DNA from: Promethearchaeota archaeon
GTDB taxonomy: Archaea; Asgardarchaeota; Lokiarchaeia; Sigynarchaeales; SOKP01
Reading direction: 5' to 3'
Length of the DNA: 7,719 nt
Assembly (NCBI GenBank): GCA_019057975.1
Contig: JAHLWJ010000209.1
Coordinates: 1 to 7,719, forward strand
The translations under genes were made by a program, and so were the position numbers. Shown piece by piece: positions 1 to 7,657 of this stretch; the stretch's first letter is position 1; the number at the start of each line of letters is the position of its first letter. The notes under the pieces were generated by a model, which had not been told where the DNA came from, searched no databases, and saw only the letters and a list, made by a program, of their open reading frames with translations.

Positions 1-884
1 ATGAGGGTATAACATAATTGCTCATAAACATCATTAAATTTCTTAAGCTCAGAAGGACACGATCCAAGAATATAATTGTGACTTAAATCACCTAAGTAAC
101 ATCCATATTCGCTATGCAGGTCCACAAGTAATGATTCTCCTTCATTCACTTTTTTATTTGTAGCTGGTGTACAACCATTAAAGGTCCAGCTTGCTCGATA
201 ACCAGAACCAATCTCTTGACTTCCTGTAAAGGTCCATTCATAATTACTTCCTGCTTTTCTCATTGCTAAAGTTCCAATTCCTGCAATTTCATTTTCAGTA
301 AATATTTTCCCCTCAGGACGTTCATTTAATTCCTTCTTAACTGTTTCTTGTCCAATGTCCGTAATTTCACTTGCTTTACACAATAGGGCAATTTCTTCAG
401 GTTCCTTAATGAACTGGATTCTTTCTGTTTTATCATTAAAATCTACGAGTTCACATTCAGGAAACATTTTCTTGAGAAATTCTGCTTCAGTATATGAAAG
501 CATTTGACCTGTAACGCATATATCTAATCCAGTTTCAACACCTATCCTTGGTGGTCTTCCTTTAGGATTATATAATCCCGCTTTTTTTGCTGTCTTTTGA
601 AGTTTCTTCTCTATATAGAAACCTTTAAGAGGACCCCATCCACTTACTTTTTTTAAATATCCCTCTGCTTTTATTCGTTCTATATCTAATAACACAGTAA
701 ATAATTCGGGTTCTCCCATTCCTTCTTTTGGGAGAAAAACATAACTTTTCCATGGAACAAAACATCCTGTCAGATAAGTTATTGATTTAACACGAGTAAG
801 TACGCAAAAATCTAGATTCAATTCTTCCATAGCTGTCTGGTATTTTCTTCTATGACCATCCCAATCAATTTTAATTTCGCTCAT
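1..884 (-). CDS. M24-family metallopeptidase-like protein (Xaa-Pro dipeptidase/creatinase type), 3' end cut off by window
   Basis: A leftward frame of 294 codons is open from ATG at 884 to the window edge, so the C-terminus is missing. Residues about 7-150 look like a creatinase/prolidase N-terminal domain. After a linker with the motif FIKEPEEIALL (158-168), the M24 pita-bread domain begins. The motif LLVDLHSEYGCYLGDLSHN contains two Asp (D255 and D266) spaced 11 residues apart, which matches the first two metal ligands of prolidases and methionine aminopeptidases. The remaining ligands (His, Glu, Glu) would lie beyond the edge. The Pro-His motif expected about 17 residues before the first Asp is absent: Gly-Cys (237-238) stands there. 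The start is firm because an in-frame stop lies 30 bases upstream with no other ATG between. Family members cleave X-Pro peptides or hydrolyse creatine- or ectoine-like compounds; which substrate applies here cannot be told. Probably a cytosolic enzyme, since no signal peptide is seen. Confidence 0.85.
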   Translation of the reverse strand, partial: MSEIKIDWDGHRRKYQTAMEELNLDFCVLTRVKSITYLTGCFVPWKSYVFLPKEGMGEPELFTVLLDIERIKAEGYLKKVSGWGPLKGFYIEKKLQKTAKKAGLYNPKGRPPRIGVETGLDICVTGQMLSYTEAEFLKKMFPECELVDFNDKTERIQFIKEPEEIALLCKASEITDIGQETVKKELNERPEGKIFTENEIAGIGTLAMRKAGSNYEWTFTGSQEIGSGYRASWTFNGCTPATNKKVNEGESLLVDLHSEYGCYLGDLSHNYILGSCPSELKKFNDVYEQLCYTL

Positions 885-908
885 TTGAATTTTCCTATAG
901 TGTTTAAT

Positions 909-920
909 TGTTTATATAAT
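909..920 (-). promoter_or_regulatory. TATA-like promoter element of the M24 gene
   Basis: On the minus strand the sequence ATTATATAAA lies with its end about 26 bases before the ATG at 884. This is the distance expected between an archaeal TATA box and the transcription start, so the mRNA would be leaderless or nearly so. Only a weak AGGA-like ribosome-binding match precedes the ATG. The assignment rests on motif and spacing alone in a very AT-rich background. Confidence 0.4.
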
Positions 921-971
921 TTAGATAAAGACTTATTTAAAATTAAACAATGGAATATTGATTTAATATTT

Positions 972-990
972 AATTAAAATAAGAAAGAAG
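972..990 (-). terminator. Pyrimidine/T-rich putative terminator after cdc48
   Basis: Beginning about 16 bases after the cdc48 stop, the minus strand reads CTTCTTTCTTATTTTAATT. Archaeal transcription often ends at U-rich tracts of this kind without a hairpin. It suggests cdc48 and the M24 gene are separate transcripts, in line with the TATA-like element found further down. Confidence 0.35.
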
Positions 991-1006
991 TTAACATAAT
1001 TCTTAT

Positions 1007-3301
<2,295 letters not shown>

Positions 3302-3328
3302 TTATTCAATTAAAATTTCAAAACACAA

Positions 3329-3346
3329 GTAATTAAAGTATTTATG
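3329..3346 (-). promoter_or_regulatory. Possible TATA region for cdc48
   Basis: The 97-base gap between the kinase stop and the cdc48 ATG holds, on the minus strand, CATAAATACTTTAATT about 45-60 bases before the ATG. That would give a short leader of roughly 20-25 bases. A second candidate, TATTATAAAAATT, lies further upstream at about 3368-3380. No U-rich terminator for the upstream kinase is obvious on this strand, so read-through from the upstream genes is also possible. Confidence 0.3.
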
Positions 3347-3383
3347 CTTTATTTTCTTTTTCTTTAATTTTTATAATATTGGG

Positions 3384-4199
3384 TTACAAGAGCTTCTCAG
3401 AAATTATAATATTTAACCTTTTTTCTAAGTATTCTTTGAAAGTATTAGCAATTTCAGACTCTTTTAAAGATTTATTTTTATAGAGCTTTACAAATAATTT
3501 CCTTGTCTTTATAATGTTTTTTTTCATAGATATGAACTCGGAATTTTGTAAAAGTTTTCCTACATAGATTCTAGTTATTTTATCTAAATTTTGATTATCC
3601 AAATTAAAAAATTCTTTCACTCTATCTTCTTTTTCTAATATTTCTTTTGATGTATTTACTTTATTTTTTATTTTTTCCACAAGATCTTCAATTTCTTTAT
3701 TTAAATCTTGTATTCGAGAGATATCATATATTGCTTCGGGGTAATCCCAACTATACTTACCAAAATTATCAAATTTCCTATAAATTTTTTTAATAATTTT
3801 ATTTGGAATTGGTTTTCCTCTCAATTTATTCCATTTTAAACAAATTTTAAAAGGAGTAGAGATATTTATTATAAAGAAGTGAATTTTAATGTCATCAGCA
3901 AGTTTCTTTAGATCATGCCTCATACTAGTGTAATAATTTAAATCATCACTAATAACGATACTACCATTTTGTAATTCCTTTCTTATTTCTGCTAAATTTT
4001 TTTCCCTTACATCAGGCTCAAATTTATAATCAAATTTGTTAGGTGTTATCGATTGTCGTATTATATCAGGATCAACAATTTTAACCTTATGGTTATTGAA
4101 TTTCTTTTCAATATTCTTTTTTAATATAATAGCAAAAGTAGTTTTGCCTGATGCTGGTAACCCTGCTAAACAGACTATAAAGTTTTTGTTTACCACCAT
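3384..4199 (-). CDS. pstK: L-seryl-tRNA(Sec) kinase (PSTK), selenocysteine pathway
   Basis: A 271-residue P-loop kinase counted from ATG at 4199. An in-frame TTG at 4208 would add three residues, but the ATG puts the P-loop at the usual distance from the N-terminus. PSTK phosphorylates Ser-tRNA(Sec) to O-phosphoseryl-tRNA(Sec), which SepSecS converts to selenocysteinyl-tRNA. Visible features are Walker A GLPASGKT (13-20), the DPDIIRQS stretch with D45 and R48 at the likely catalytic Asp/Arg positions, VISDDLNYYTSMRHDL (82-97), and GKPIPNKIIKKIYRKFD (128-144). These last two match, from memory, the methanogen PSTK motifs VDDTNYYNSMRRDL and IPNEVIKKMYEKFD. A lysine-rich helical C-terminal part (about 175-271) resembles the tRNA-binding domain of archaeal PSTK and argues against the sister family Kti12. 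No tRNA(Sec) or SepSecS gene is in the window. It follows the GIY-YIG gene by 16 bases, so the two are probably co-transcribed. The coding sequence is very A/T- and Lys-rich. Confidence 0.75.
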   Translation of the reverse strand: MVVNKNFIVCLAGLPASGKTTFAIILKKNIEKKFNNHKVKIVDPDIIRQSITPNKFDYKFEPDVREKNLAEIRKELQNGSIVISDDLNYYTSMRHDLKKLADDIKIHFFIINISTPFKICLKWNKLRGKPIPNKIIKKIYRKFDNFGKYSWDYPEAIYDISRIQDLNKEIEDLVEKIKNKVNTSKEILEKEDRVKEFFNLDNQNLDKITRIYVGKLLQNSEFISMKKNIIKTRKLFVKLYKNKSLKESEIANTFKEYLEKRLNIIISEKLL

Positions 4200-4215
4200 T
4201 AATCTCAATTAAGTT

Positions 4216-4503
4216 TTAAGTATAGATACTATTTATTAACTCTCTCTTTTGTTTTCTTGAAAATGTTTTTATTTCTAATTCTCTTCTCATCGCTTCTTTT
4301 CTGGTGGTAAAAGTTTCAAAATATTTTAATTCAATATGCTTTTTTCCCCGACAAAATTTTGCGCCCTTCCCGCTTCGATGTTCATTCCATCTTCTATAGA
4401 GATTATTTGTATATCCTGTATAAAATCTCTTTTTTCCATTCTTCGCGATTGTTTCTAATATATAAACAAAAAAAACGGTCAAATAATCTTCACTAAGTGA
4501 CAA
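4216..4503 (-). CDS. Small single-domain GIY-YIG endonuclease-like protein (UPF0213/YhbQ type)
   Basis: A 95-residue protein that is essentially one GIY-YIG nuclease domain. The motifs are Val-Tyr-Ile (13-15), Tyr-Thr-Gly (28-30, the YIG position), the NNLYRRWNEH segment with Arg37/Arg38 and His42, Glu75 as the metal-binding acid, and Lys79. The size and the pattern (…FYTGYTNNLYRRWNEH… then REL.IK) match stand-alone members of unknown cellular role, thought to act on nucleic acids; no partner domain is present. The start is uncertain. No in-frame ATG exists before residue 72; the frame opens with TTG at 4503 and has a second TTG at 4482, which would give a protein starting right at the fold as in its relatives. 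An out-of-frame ATG lies at 4511. The gene is first in a likely two-gene unit with the PSTK-like gene. Confidence 0.85.
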   Translation of the reverse strand: MSLSEDYLTVFFVYILETIAKNGKKRFYTGYTNNLYRRWNEHRSGKGAKFCRGKKHIELKYFETFTTRKEAMRRELEIKTFSRKQKRELINSIYT

Positions 4504-4721
4504 ATCACCATTGTTTTATTTATTTTTTTAGTTATTCTCTGTATAATTAATCTTATTTTTACAGATTACCATTACGTACAGATATAACAATATTTTAATT
4601 GATTGATTAGACCAAGAACACCTAAATTTTTATTAGTAAATGTTATTATTTTATTAATAAGGTTATTTTTTCTGGTAGTATACCCAGACATATACTAAAA
4701 AAAATTATAAAGCAATCCAAA
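4504..4721. promoter_or_regulatory. Divergent AT-rich promoter region between the GIY-YIG and longin-like genes
   Basis: This 218-base gap separates leftward and rightward genes and must hold promoters for both. For the leftward unit, minus-strand TTAATTATAC near 4541-4551 lies 38-48 bases before the TTG at 4503. For the rightward unit, TATACTAAAA at 4691-4700 lies about 22-31 bases before the ATG. Other visible structure: a direct repeat TACAGAT at 4560-4566 and 4577-4583, the palindrome TTATTAATAA at 4651-4660, and the inverted repeat at 4676-4697 listed separately. No tRNA or small coding gene was recognised. Confidence 0.5.
4671..4697 (+). promoter_or_regulatory. Operator-like overlapping inverted repeats over the promoter of the longin-like/acyP pair
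   Basis: TAGTATA (4676-4682) and TATACTA (4691-4697) form a perfect 7-base inverted repeat around an 8-base spacer. The right arm coincides with the likely TATA box of the downstream gene, whose ATG is at 4722. A second, overlapping inverted repeat TCTGG (4671-4675)/CCAGA (4684-4688) shares bases with the first, so as hairpins they would exclude each other. A dimeric regulator bound here would block TBP; the downstream gene has a winged helix and could be that regulator. The role is inferred from position and symmetry. Confidence 0.4.
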
Positions 4722-5363
4722 ATGCCAACGGGTATCTTTTTAATAAAATGGGATGAGATTATAGGAGGAACTGTTTATATGAGATACCCAGAAGATTTAG
4801 AAATTCCAGACCCAATTGTTCAACAAATAACTATATCACATAATTTTACGGAATCGCATATAATTACAGAAGAAAGAGATTGGAACTCGGTTTCTTATTA
4901 CAATGAAAATAAAGAAATGATTATAGTTTTAGTTTTAAGACCATCGTCACTTGATGATGGGAACGACTATATAGATTTTCTCGAGGATTTTAATAAAGAA
5001 TTAGATAAGGACTTTAAAGAAGATATGCTAAAAATCCGGTTAGAAGCAATGTTCAGCTCTAGTTTAGAAGTTTTTCAAACTACAGATGAAGTTCTTTTTA
5101 AATTAAGCAATGAAGTAGCTTTACTGAGGACTAAAGAATACGATATAGAGGAACGATTTAAGAAAGTACAAAACTCGGATCACTTAAATGTGAAAAGTAA
5201 AATTTTATTTCTATTAGCCATAAACGATGGGCTTAGCCTCGAAGAAATTAAAAATTCAGTTAAAACCAGCACAAAATGGCTAAAAAGCGTACTCGAAACA
5301 CTTGTGAAAAATAAAGTTGTTGGGTATGACTCTAATCAGGATGTCTACTTTATAAACATATGA
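4722..5363 (+). CDS. Two-domain protein: longin-like N-terminus plus C-terminal winged helix, unknown function
   Basis: I do not recognise a named family. The first 115 residues of this 213-residue protein read as alternating elements: strand GIFLIKWDEI (4-13), strand GGTVYMRYP (15-23), helix 29-42, strand 46-60, strand MIIVLVLRP (66-74), then a long charged helix from 82 on. This beta-beta-alpha-beta-beta-alpha order resembles longin/roadblock-type folds, which Asgard archaea carry in many copies and which often partner small GTPases. Residues about 120-150 look like a coiled-coil linker. Residues 156-213 (LFLLAINDGLSLEEIKNS, then helix 183-197 and a YDSNQDVYFIN hairpin) look like a winged helix-turn-helix. 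There is no signal peptide or membrane segment. No ribosome-binding site precedes the ATG, which fits a leaderless mRNA. The stop overlaps the start of acylphosphatase by ATGA, so the two are translationally coupled. Both fold assignments are from pattern reading only. Confidence 0.8.
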   Translation: MPTGIFLIKWDEIIGGTVYMRYPEDLEIPDPIVQQITISHNFTESHIITEERDWNSVSYYNENKEMIIVLVLRPSSLDDGNDYIDFLEDFNKELDKDFKEDMLKIRLEAMFSSSLEVFQTTDEVLFKLSNEVALLRTKEYDIEERFKKVQNSDHLNVKSKILFLLAINDGLSLEEIKNSVKTSTKWLKSVLETLVKNKVVGYDSNQDVYFINI

Positions 5364-5638
5364 AGGAATCACGAATTATCATTAAAGTAAGTGGAATTGT
5401 GCAAGGAGTATTCTTTCGCTATACGACTCGTAAAGTTGCTCGAAAATTAAATTTGTCTGGATATGTCAAAAATATGCCTAATGGCAGTGTTTTTATAGAA
5501 GCTGAAGGTCCTGAGGATAAATTAAAAGAACTCTTAAAATTCGCAAAAGTTGGACCTAAAAATGCTCGAGTAGATCAAGTAGAACACGAATTTGCACCCC
5601 CTAACTACCAGTTTAAGGGTTTTGACTATACTTTTTAA
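5360..5638 (+). CDS. acyP: Acylphosphatase
   Basis: A 92-residue protein, the usual size for a one-domain acylphosphatase, which hydrolyses acyl phosphates such as acetyl phosphate or carbamoyl phosphate. The signature GIVQGVFFRYTTRKVA (12-27) carries the phosphate-binding loop with Arg20, and the second motif GYVKNMPNGSVFIEAEG (34-50) carries the catalytic Asn38. Both active-site residues are present and the C-terminal hydrophobic strand ends in Tyr-Thr-Phe. The ATG lies within the ATGA overlap with the upstream longin-like gene, so it should be translated from the same mRNA. The enzyme is cytosolic. Why it is paired with a winged-helix protein is unclear; one idea is that an acyl phosphate is the signal sensed, but nothing in the sequence proves it. 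Confidence 0.95.
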   Translation: MKESRIIIKVSGIVQGVFFRYTTRKVARKLNLSGYVKNMPNGSVFIEAEGPEDKLKELLKFAKVGPKNARVDQVEHEFAPPNYQFKGFDYTF

Positions 5639-5661
5639 AAAGTAAAATTACCGTTCATTAT

Positions 5662-5690
5662 TATACTATTTTGATGATTTCTTTGATATT
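5662..5690 (+). terminator. T-rich putative terminator after acyP
   Basis: About 25 bases after the acyP stop the plus strand becomes T-rich (tactattttgatgatttc and onward), without a clear hairpin. This fits a U-tract terminator of archaeal type. The 100-base gap to the next gene also holds a weak TATA-like CTAAATATTA near 5693-5702, about 37 bases before the next ATG. Confidence 0.25.
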
Positions 5691-5738
5691 ATCTAAATAT
5701 TACTTCTCTTCAATAATCAGATTTTTGATTTATTATTT

Positions 5739-6074
5739 ATGTCGGCTTATTTAAAAAGAACCAAATCTCTTAAAGAATTCCAATCATTACGTAATAATAC
5801 AGTCAAATTTCAAGCTCCTCTGATTTTTAGGATGTTCGGTGCTCTGAACAAAGTAAATATGAGGAAAGAAAATAGATATATCCTATGTAATTTTCTTGAT
5901 CAACACAGTGATATTCTAAAAATTGAAGACATTTATGAAGCTAACAATGAAATAAGTTTAAATCAATTACTTCTTTTCGCTCTTATTAAAGCTAAGGAGT
6001 TTAGTTTGTTGAATGTATTATATGATGAGTATTTAAACTCAATTAATGCTATTAACAGTAAAAAACCCATTTAA
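5739..6074 (+). CDS. Small hypothetical protein, mostly helical
   Basis: A 111-residue frame with no family I recognise. It opens with a basic stretch (AYLKRTKSLKEF) followed by several probable helices (about 26-40, 43-55, 60-84, 86-103), with regularly spaced Leu/Ile suggesting a small helical bundle; no cysteine cluster, signal peptide or membrane segment is visible. No ribosome-binding site precedes the ATG, so a leaderless start would be needed. It stands alone between acyP and the convergent TBP gene. The composition (Leu, Asn, Lys, Glu) is like that of its neighbours and no competing frame of similar length overlaps it, which favours a real gene, but a chance open frame in AT-rich DNA cannot be excluded. 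Confidence 0.55.
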   Translation: MSAYLKRTKSLKEFQSLRNNTVKFQAPLIFRMFGALNKVNMRKENRYILCNFLDQHSDILKIEDIYEANNEISLNQLLLFALIKAKEFSLLNVLYDEYLNSINAINSKKPI

Positions 6075-6179
6075 TCGAATAAGCTCCTCTTCTTATAGAA
6101 ATTAAAAATAAATTAGAAAATGCTTGAACTTGAGTATATGTTTTGATAAAAGGATATAAATATTAAAAATATATAAAAA
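6075..6179. terminator. Convergent intergenic region with T-rich terminator of the TBP gene
   Basis: The 105 bases lie between two genes that point at each other. On the minus strand, directly after the TBP stop, the sequence TTTTTATATATTTTTAATA (about 6160-6179) is a plausible U-rich terminator. On the plus strand, ctcctcttcttatag near 6082-6096 is a weak pyrimidine-rich candidate for the small gene. Nothing else was recognised. Confidence 0.4.
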
Positions 6180-6866
6180 TTAAATGAAAGTAATGTCTTG
6201 ATACTCAGAGTTTCCTATATCTTTTTTTGCGACTCCTAATTCTCTAACTTGTTGATTTAATTTTAAAACAGCATCTCTAACGATTTCCTTTCGTTTAGCT
6301 CCTGTACACACTATACGCCCTGTGCTGAAAATTAGAAAAACTGTCTTAGGTTCTTGCATACGATAGATTAATCCTGGAAATACCTCTGGTTCATACATCG
6401 CATACTCCATCACGATGGCTGCCATGTTTAAATCAATATTCGTGTGCAAGTCTCCAGAAGCTACAATATTTTGAATGGTGATTTCTGGATTAGATACTTT
6501 TATTCCTGCCTTTCTAATATTCTTAACAACCTTATCAACAACTCTATCTGCTTCTGATGCTTGTCTTAATCCTGTGACAACCATTTTTCCGGTTGAAAAG
6601 ATTAGTATTGTTGCTCGAGGTTTTTCAATCCGCATTACAAGACCAGGAAAACGTTCTGGATTATATTCAACATCAGCATGACGTCTTGCTATTTGATTAA
6701 GATCTATTTTTTCGGTTATCTCCACTACTACTGTTGCTACTACATTTTCTATCTTGTAATCCAAGTCAGTCTCATAATCGTATTCTCCTTTTTCCCCTTC
6801 CTTTAATTCATCTTCTTCTTCAATTTCTTTATCTTTTTCTCCAAATTCTTTATCTTCTTCTGACAT
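6180..6866 (-). CDS. tbp: TATA-binding protein (TBP) with acidic N-terminal extension
   Basis: TBP binds the TATA box and, with TFB, recruits archaeal RNA polymerase. The 228 residues contain the two-fold repeated saddle: repeat 1 about 38-127 and repeat 2 about 128-218. Each has the signature FPGL…R…P…FSTG..V.TG. The four phenylalanines that wedge into DNA at both ends of the TATA box are all there (F73, F90, F163, F180). Archaeal TBPs are usually about 180-190 residues; the excess is an N-terminal tail (1-36) in which 19 residues are Asp/Glu and five are Lys. The start ATG at 6866 has no in-frame Met alternative until residue 78, inside repeat 1, so the tail is part of the gene model unless a non-ATG codon is used. 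The gene is single, with its own likely promoter and a T-rich terminator. Confidence 0.97.
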   Translation of the reverse strand: MSEEDKEFGEKDKEIEEEDELKEGEKGEYDYETDLDYKIENVVATVVVEITEKIDLNQIARRHADVEYNPERFPGLVMRIEKPRATILIFSTGKMVVTGLRQASEADRVVDKVVKNIRKAGIKVSNPEITIQNIVASGDLHTNIDLNMAAIVMEYAMYEPEVFPGLIYRMQEPKTVFLIFSTGRIVCTGAKRKEIVRDAVLKLNQQVRELGVAKKDIGNSEYQDITFI

Positions 6867-6892
6867 AATAATAATCTTAATGTGATAATTAG

Positions 6893-6904
6893 GATTTAAA
6901 AATT
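6893..6904 (-). promoter_or_regulatory. TATA-like element of the TBP gene
   Basis: Minus-strand AATTTTTAAATC lies about 27-38 bases before the TBP ATG, placing transcription start a few bases upstream of the codon. The match to the archaeal TTTAWA-type box is fair, in AT-rich surroundings. TBP could bind here and affect its own synthesis, which is an inference. Confidence 0.35.
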
Positions 6905-6966
6905 GAGAACTAAAAACATATTCTATTTTACATGGTTCTTATGTTATTTGTATTTAAATAAATCTT

Positions 6967-6978
6967 CCTTTATAAAGG
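6967..6978. promoter_or_regulatory. Perfect 12-base palindrome CCTTTATAAAGG with TATA core
   Basis: CCTTTATAAAGG is fully self-complementary and contains the strong archaeal box TTTATAAA. It stands mid-way in the 223-base gap between the GTPase and TBP genes, about 100 bases before the TBP ATG. It could be a second, longer-leader TBP promoter, a promoter of an unannotated RNA (either direction), or a dimeric regulator site. On the plus strand it is followed by AAAGGTGGT, a good ribosome-binding look-alike, but no ATG-initiated frame follows it. Confidence 0.35.
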
Positions 6979-7040
6979 TGGTAGATTTGTAGAAGTTATA
7001 AGCTTAAATCACTAAATTTTGATAGTAACTAAATCAATAT

Positions 7041-7081
7041 TTAATTTTTTTTTTAAAAATTAATGAAGAAAAGAAAAAGTA
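7041..7081 (-). terminator. T-rich tract plus AT-only stem-loop, terminator of the GTPase gene
   Basis: Reading leftward from 10 bases past the GTPase stop, the minus strand gives ACTTTTTCTTTTCTTCATT and then a perfect 9-base inverted repeat, TTAATTTTT (plus 7041-7049) and AAAAATTAA (7055-7063), around 5 bases. A pyrimidine/U-rich run is the common archaeal termination signal; the weak A/T hairpin may add little. Confidence 0.5.
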
Positions 7082-7089
7082 TCAAATAG

Positions 7090-7614
7090 CTATTTATTAC
7101 TCATTTTATCTAAAATTCGTTTTGTTAATTTGATAAAAGCTTCTTCAACATTCTTACCAGTTTTAGCGGATGTTAAAATTATATCCATATTATTATTCTT
7201 AGCATATTGACTCGCTTCTTTATCTGTTATTTTTATCTGATTTTCTAAATCAGATTTGTTACCTATTAATAGTAAAGGTTGTTCTCCTCTCGTATTTTTA
7301 AAACTATCAATCCACTCATTTAGTTTATCAAAAGAATTTCTATCTGTCAAATCAAAAATTACTAAACCCCCATTAGCGCCTTCTAAATATAGTTTTCTTA
7401 GAGATTTAAAAGATTCTTGACCCCCAAGATCCCAGATTTGGGCAGAAACCCCACCATTTATATTTATATCTTTTTTTAGAAGATTAACACCAAGAGTTGC
7501 TTTATAATTTTCTCTGAATTTATTCTCTATAAAGCGATAGACCAATGAGGTTTTACCTACATTCTTTTCGCCCAAAAGTGTTATCTTTATAACCCACTTA
7601 GGTTCTTTGTGCAT
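7090..7614 (-). CDS. Ras/Rab-like small GTPase, Asgard type
   Basis: A 174-residue single GTPase domain with all five G motifs: G1 GEKNVGKT (15-22), G2 Thr40 in KATLG, G3 WDLGGQE (61-67) with catalytic Gln66, G4 NKSD (119-122) and G5 SAK (149-151). The order, spacing and segments such as GGLVIFDLTDRNSFDKLNEW place it in the Ras superfamily near Rab. G3 is Asp-Leu-Gly-Gly-Gln-Glu rather than the DTAGQE of eukaryotic Rab/Ras. The C-terminus ends Met-Ser-Asn-Lys with no cysteine, so no prenylation site; residue 2 is His, so no N-myristoylation. It is therefore probably cytosolic or recruited to membranes by a partner. Proposed roles of such Asgard GTPases are in membrane or cytoskeletal control, by analogy with eukaryotes. 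The start ATG at 7614 has an in-frame stop nine bases upstream, with a GTGA-type ribosome-binding match between them. Confidence 0.97.
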   Translation of the reverse strand: MHKEPKWVIKITLLGEKNVGKTSLVYRFIENKFRENYKATLGVNLLKKDININGGVSAQIWDLGGQESFKSLRKLYLEGANGGLVIFDLTDRNSFDKLNEWIDSFKNTRGEQPLLLIGNKSDLENQIKITDKEASQYAKNNNMDIILTSAKTGKNVEEAFIKLTKRILDKMSNK

Positions 7615-7644
7615 TACAATTCACGTAATTTCGAAAATTAATAA

Positions 7645-7657
7645 TTTTTTTTATATT
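7645..7657 (-). promoter_or_regulatory. TATA-like element of the small GTPase gene
   Basis: Minus-strand GAATATAAAAAAA lies about 31-43 bases before the ATG at 7614, which predicts a leader of roughly ten bases. The remaining bases to the window edge (to 7719) are AT-rich with no gene recognised. Confidence 0.4.

Noticed and set aside
3384..4199. Kti12-type tRNA-modification factor or generic AAA_33 kinase as an alternative identity of the kinase
   Set aside because: The C-terminal helical domain and the NYYxSMR and IPNxxIKK segments fit PSTK better, though a tree is needed to settle it.
4200..4208. TTG at 4208 as the start of the PSTK-like gene
   Set aside because: An ATG three codons later (4199) places the P-loop at the family-typical distance from the N-terminus; the TTG would add only Met-Arg-Leu.
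4560..4583. Direct repeat TACAGAT occurring twice, 17 bases apart, as the start of a CRISPR-like or iteron array
   Set aside because: Only two 7-base copies exist, with no further units and no neighbouring cas or replication genes; likely chance or at most a minor regulatory site.
4504..4721. Search for a tRNA (including tRNA-Sec) next to the PSTK-like gene
   Set aside because: No cloverleaf, T-loop GTTCRA-type motif or GC-rich stem is present in this AT-rich gap.
6475..6681. 68-codon plus-strand frame inside the TBP gene
   Set aside because: It is antisense to repeat 1 of TBP, whose conserved motifs are certain, and it has no independent support.
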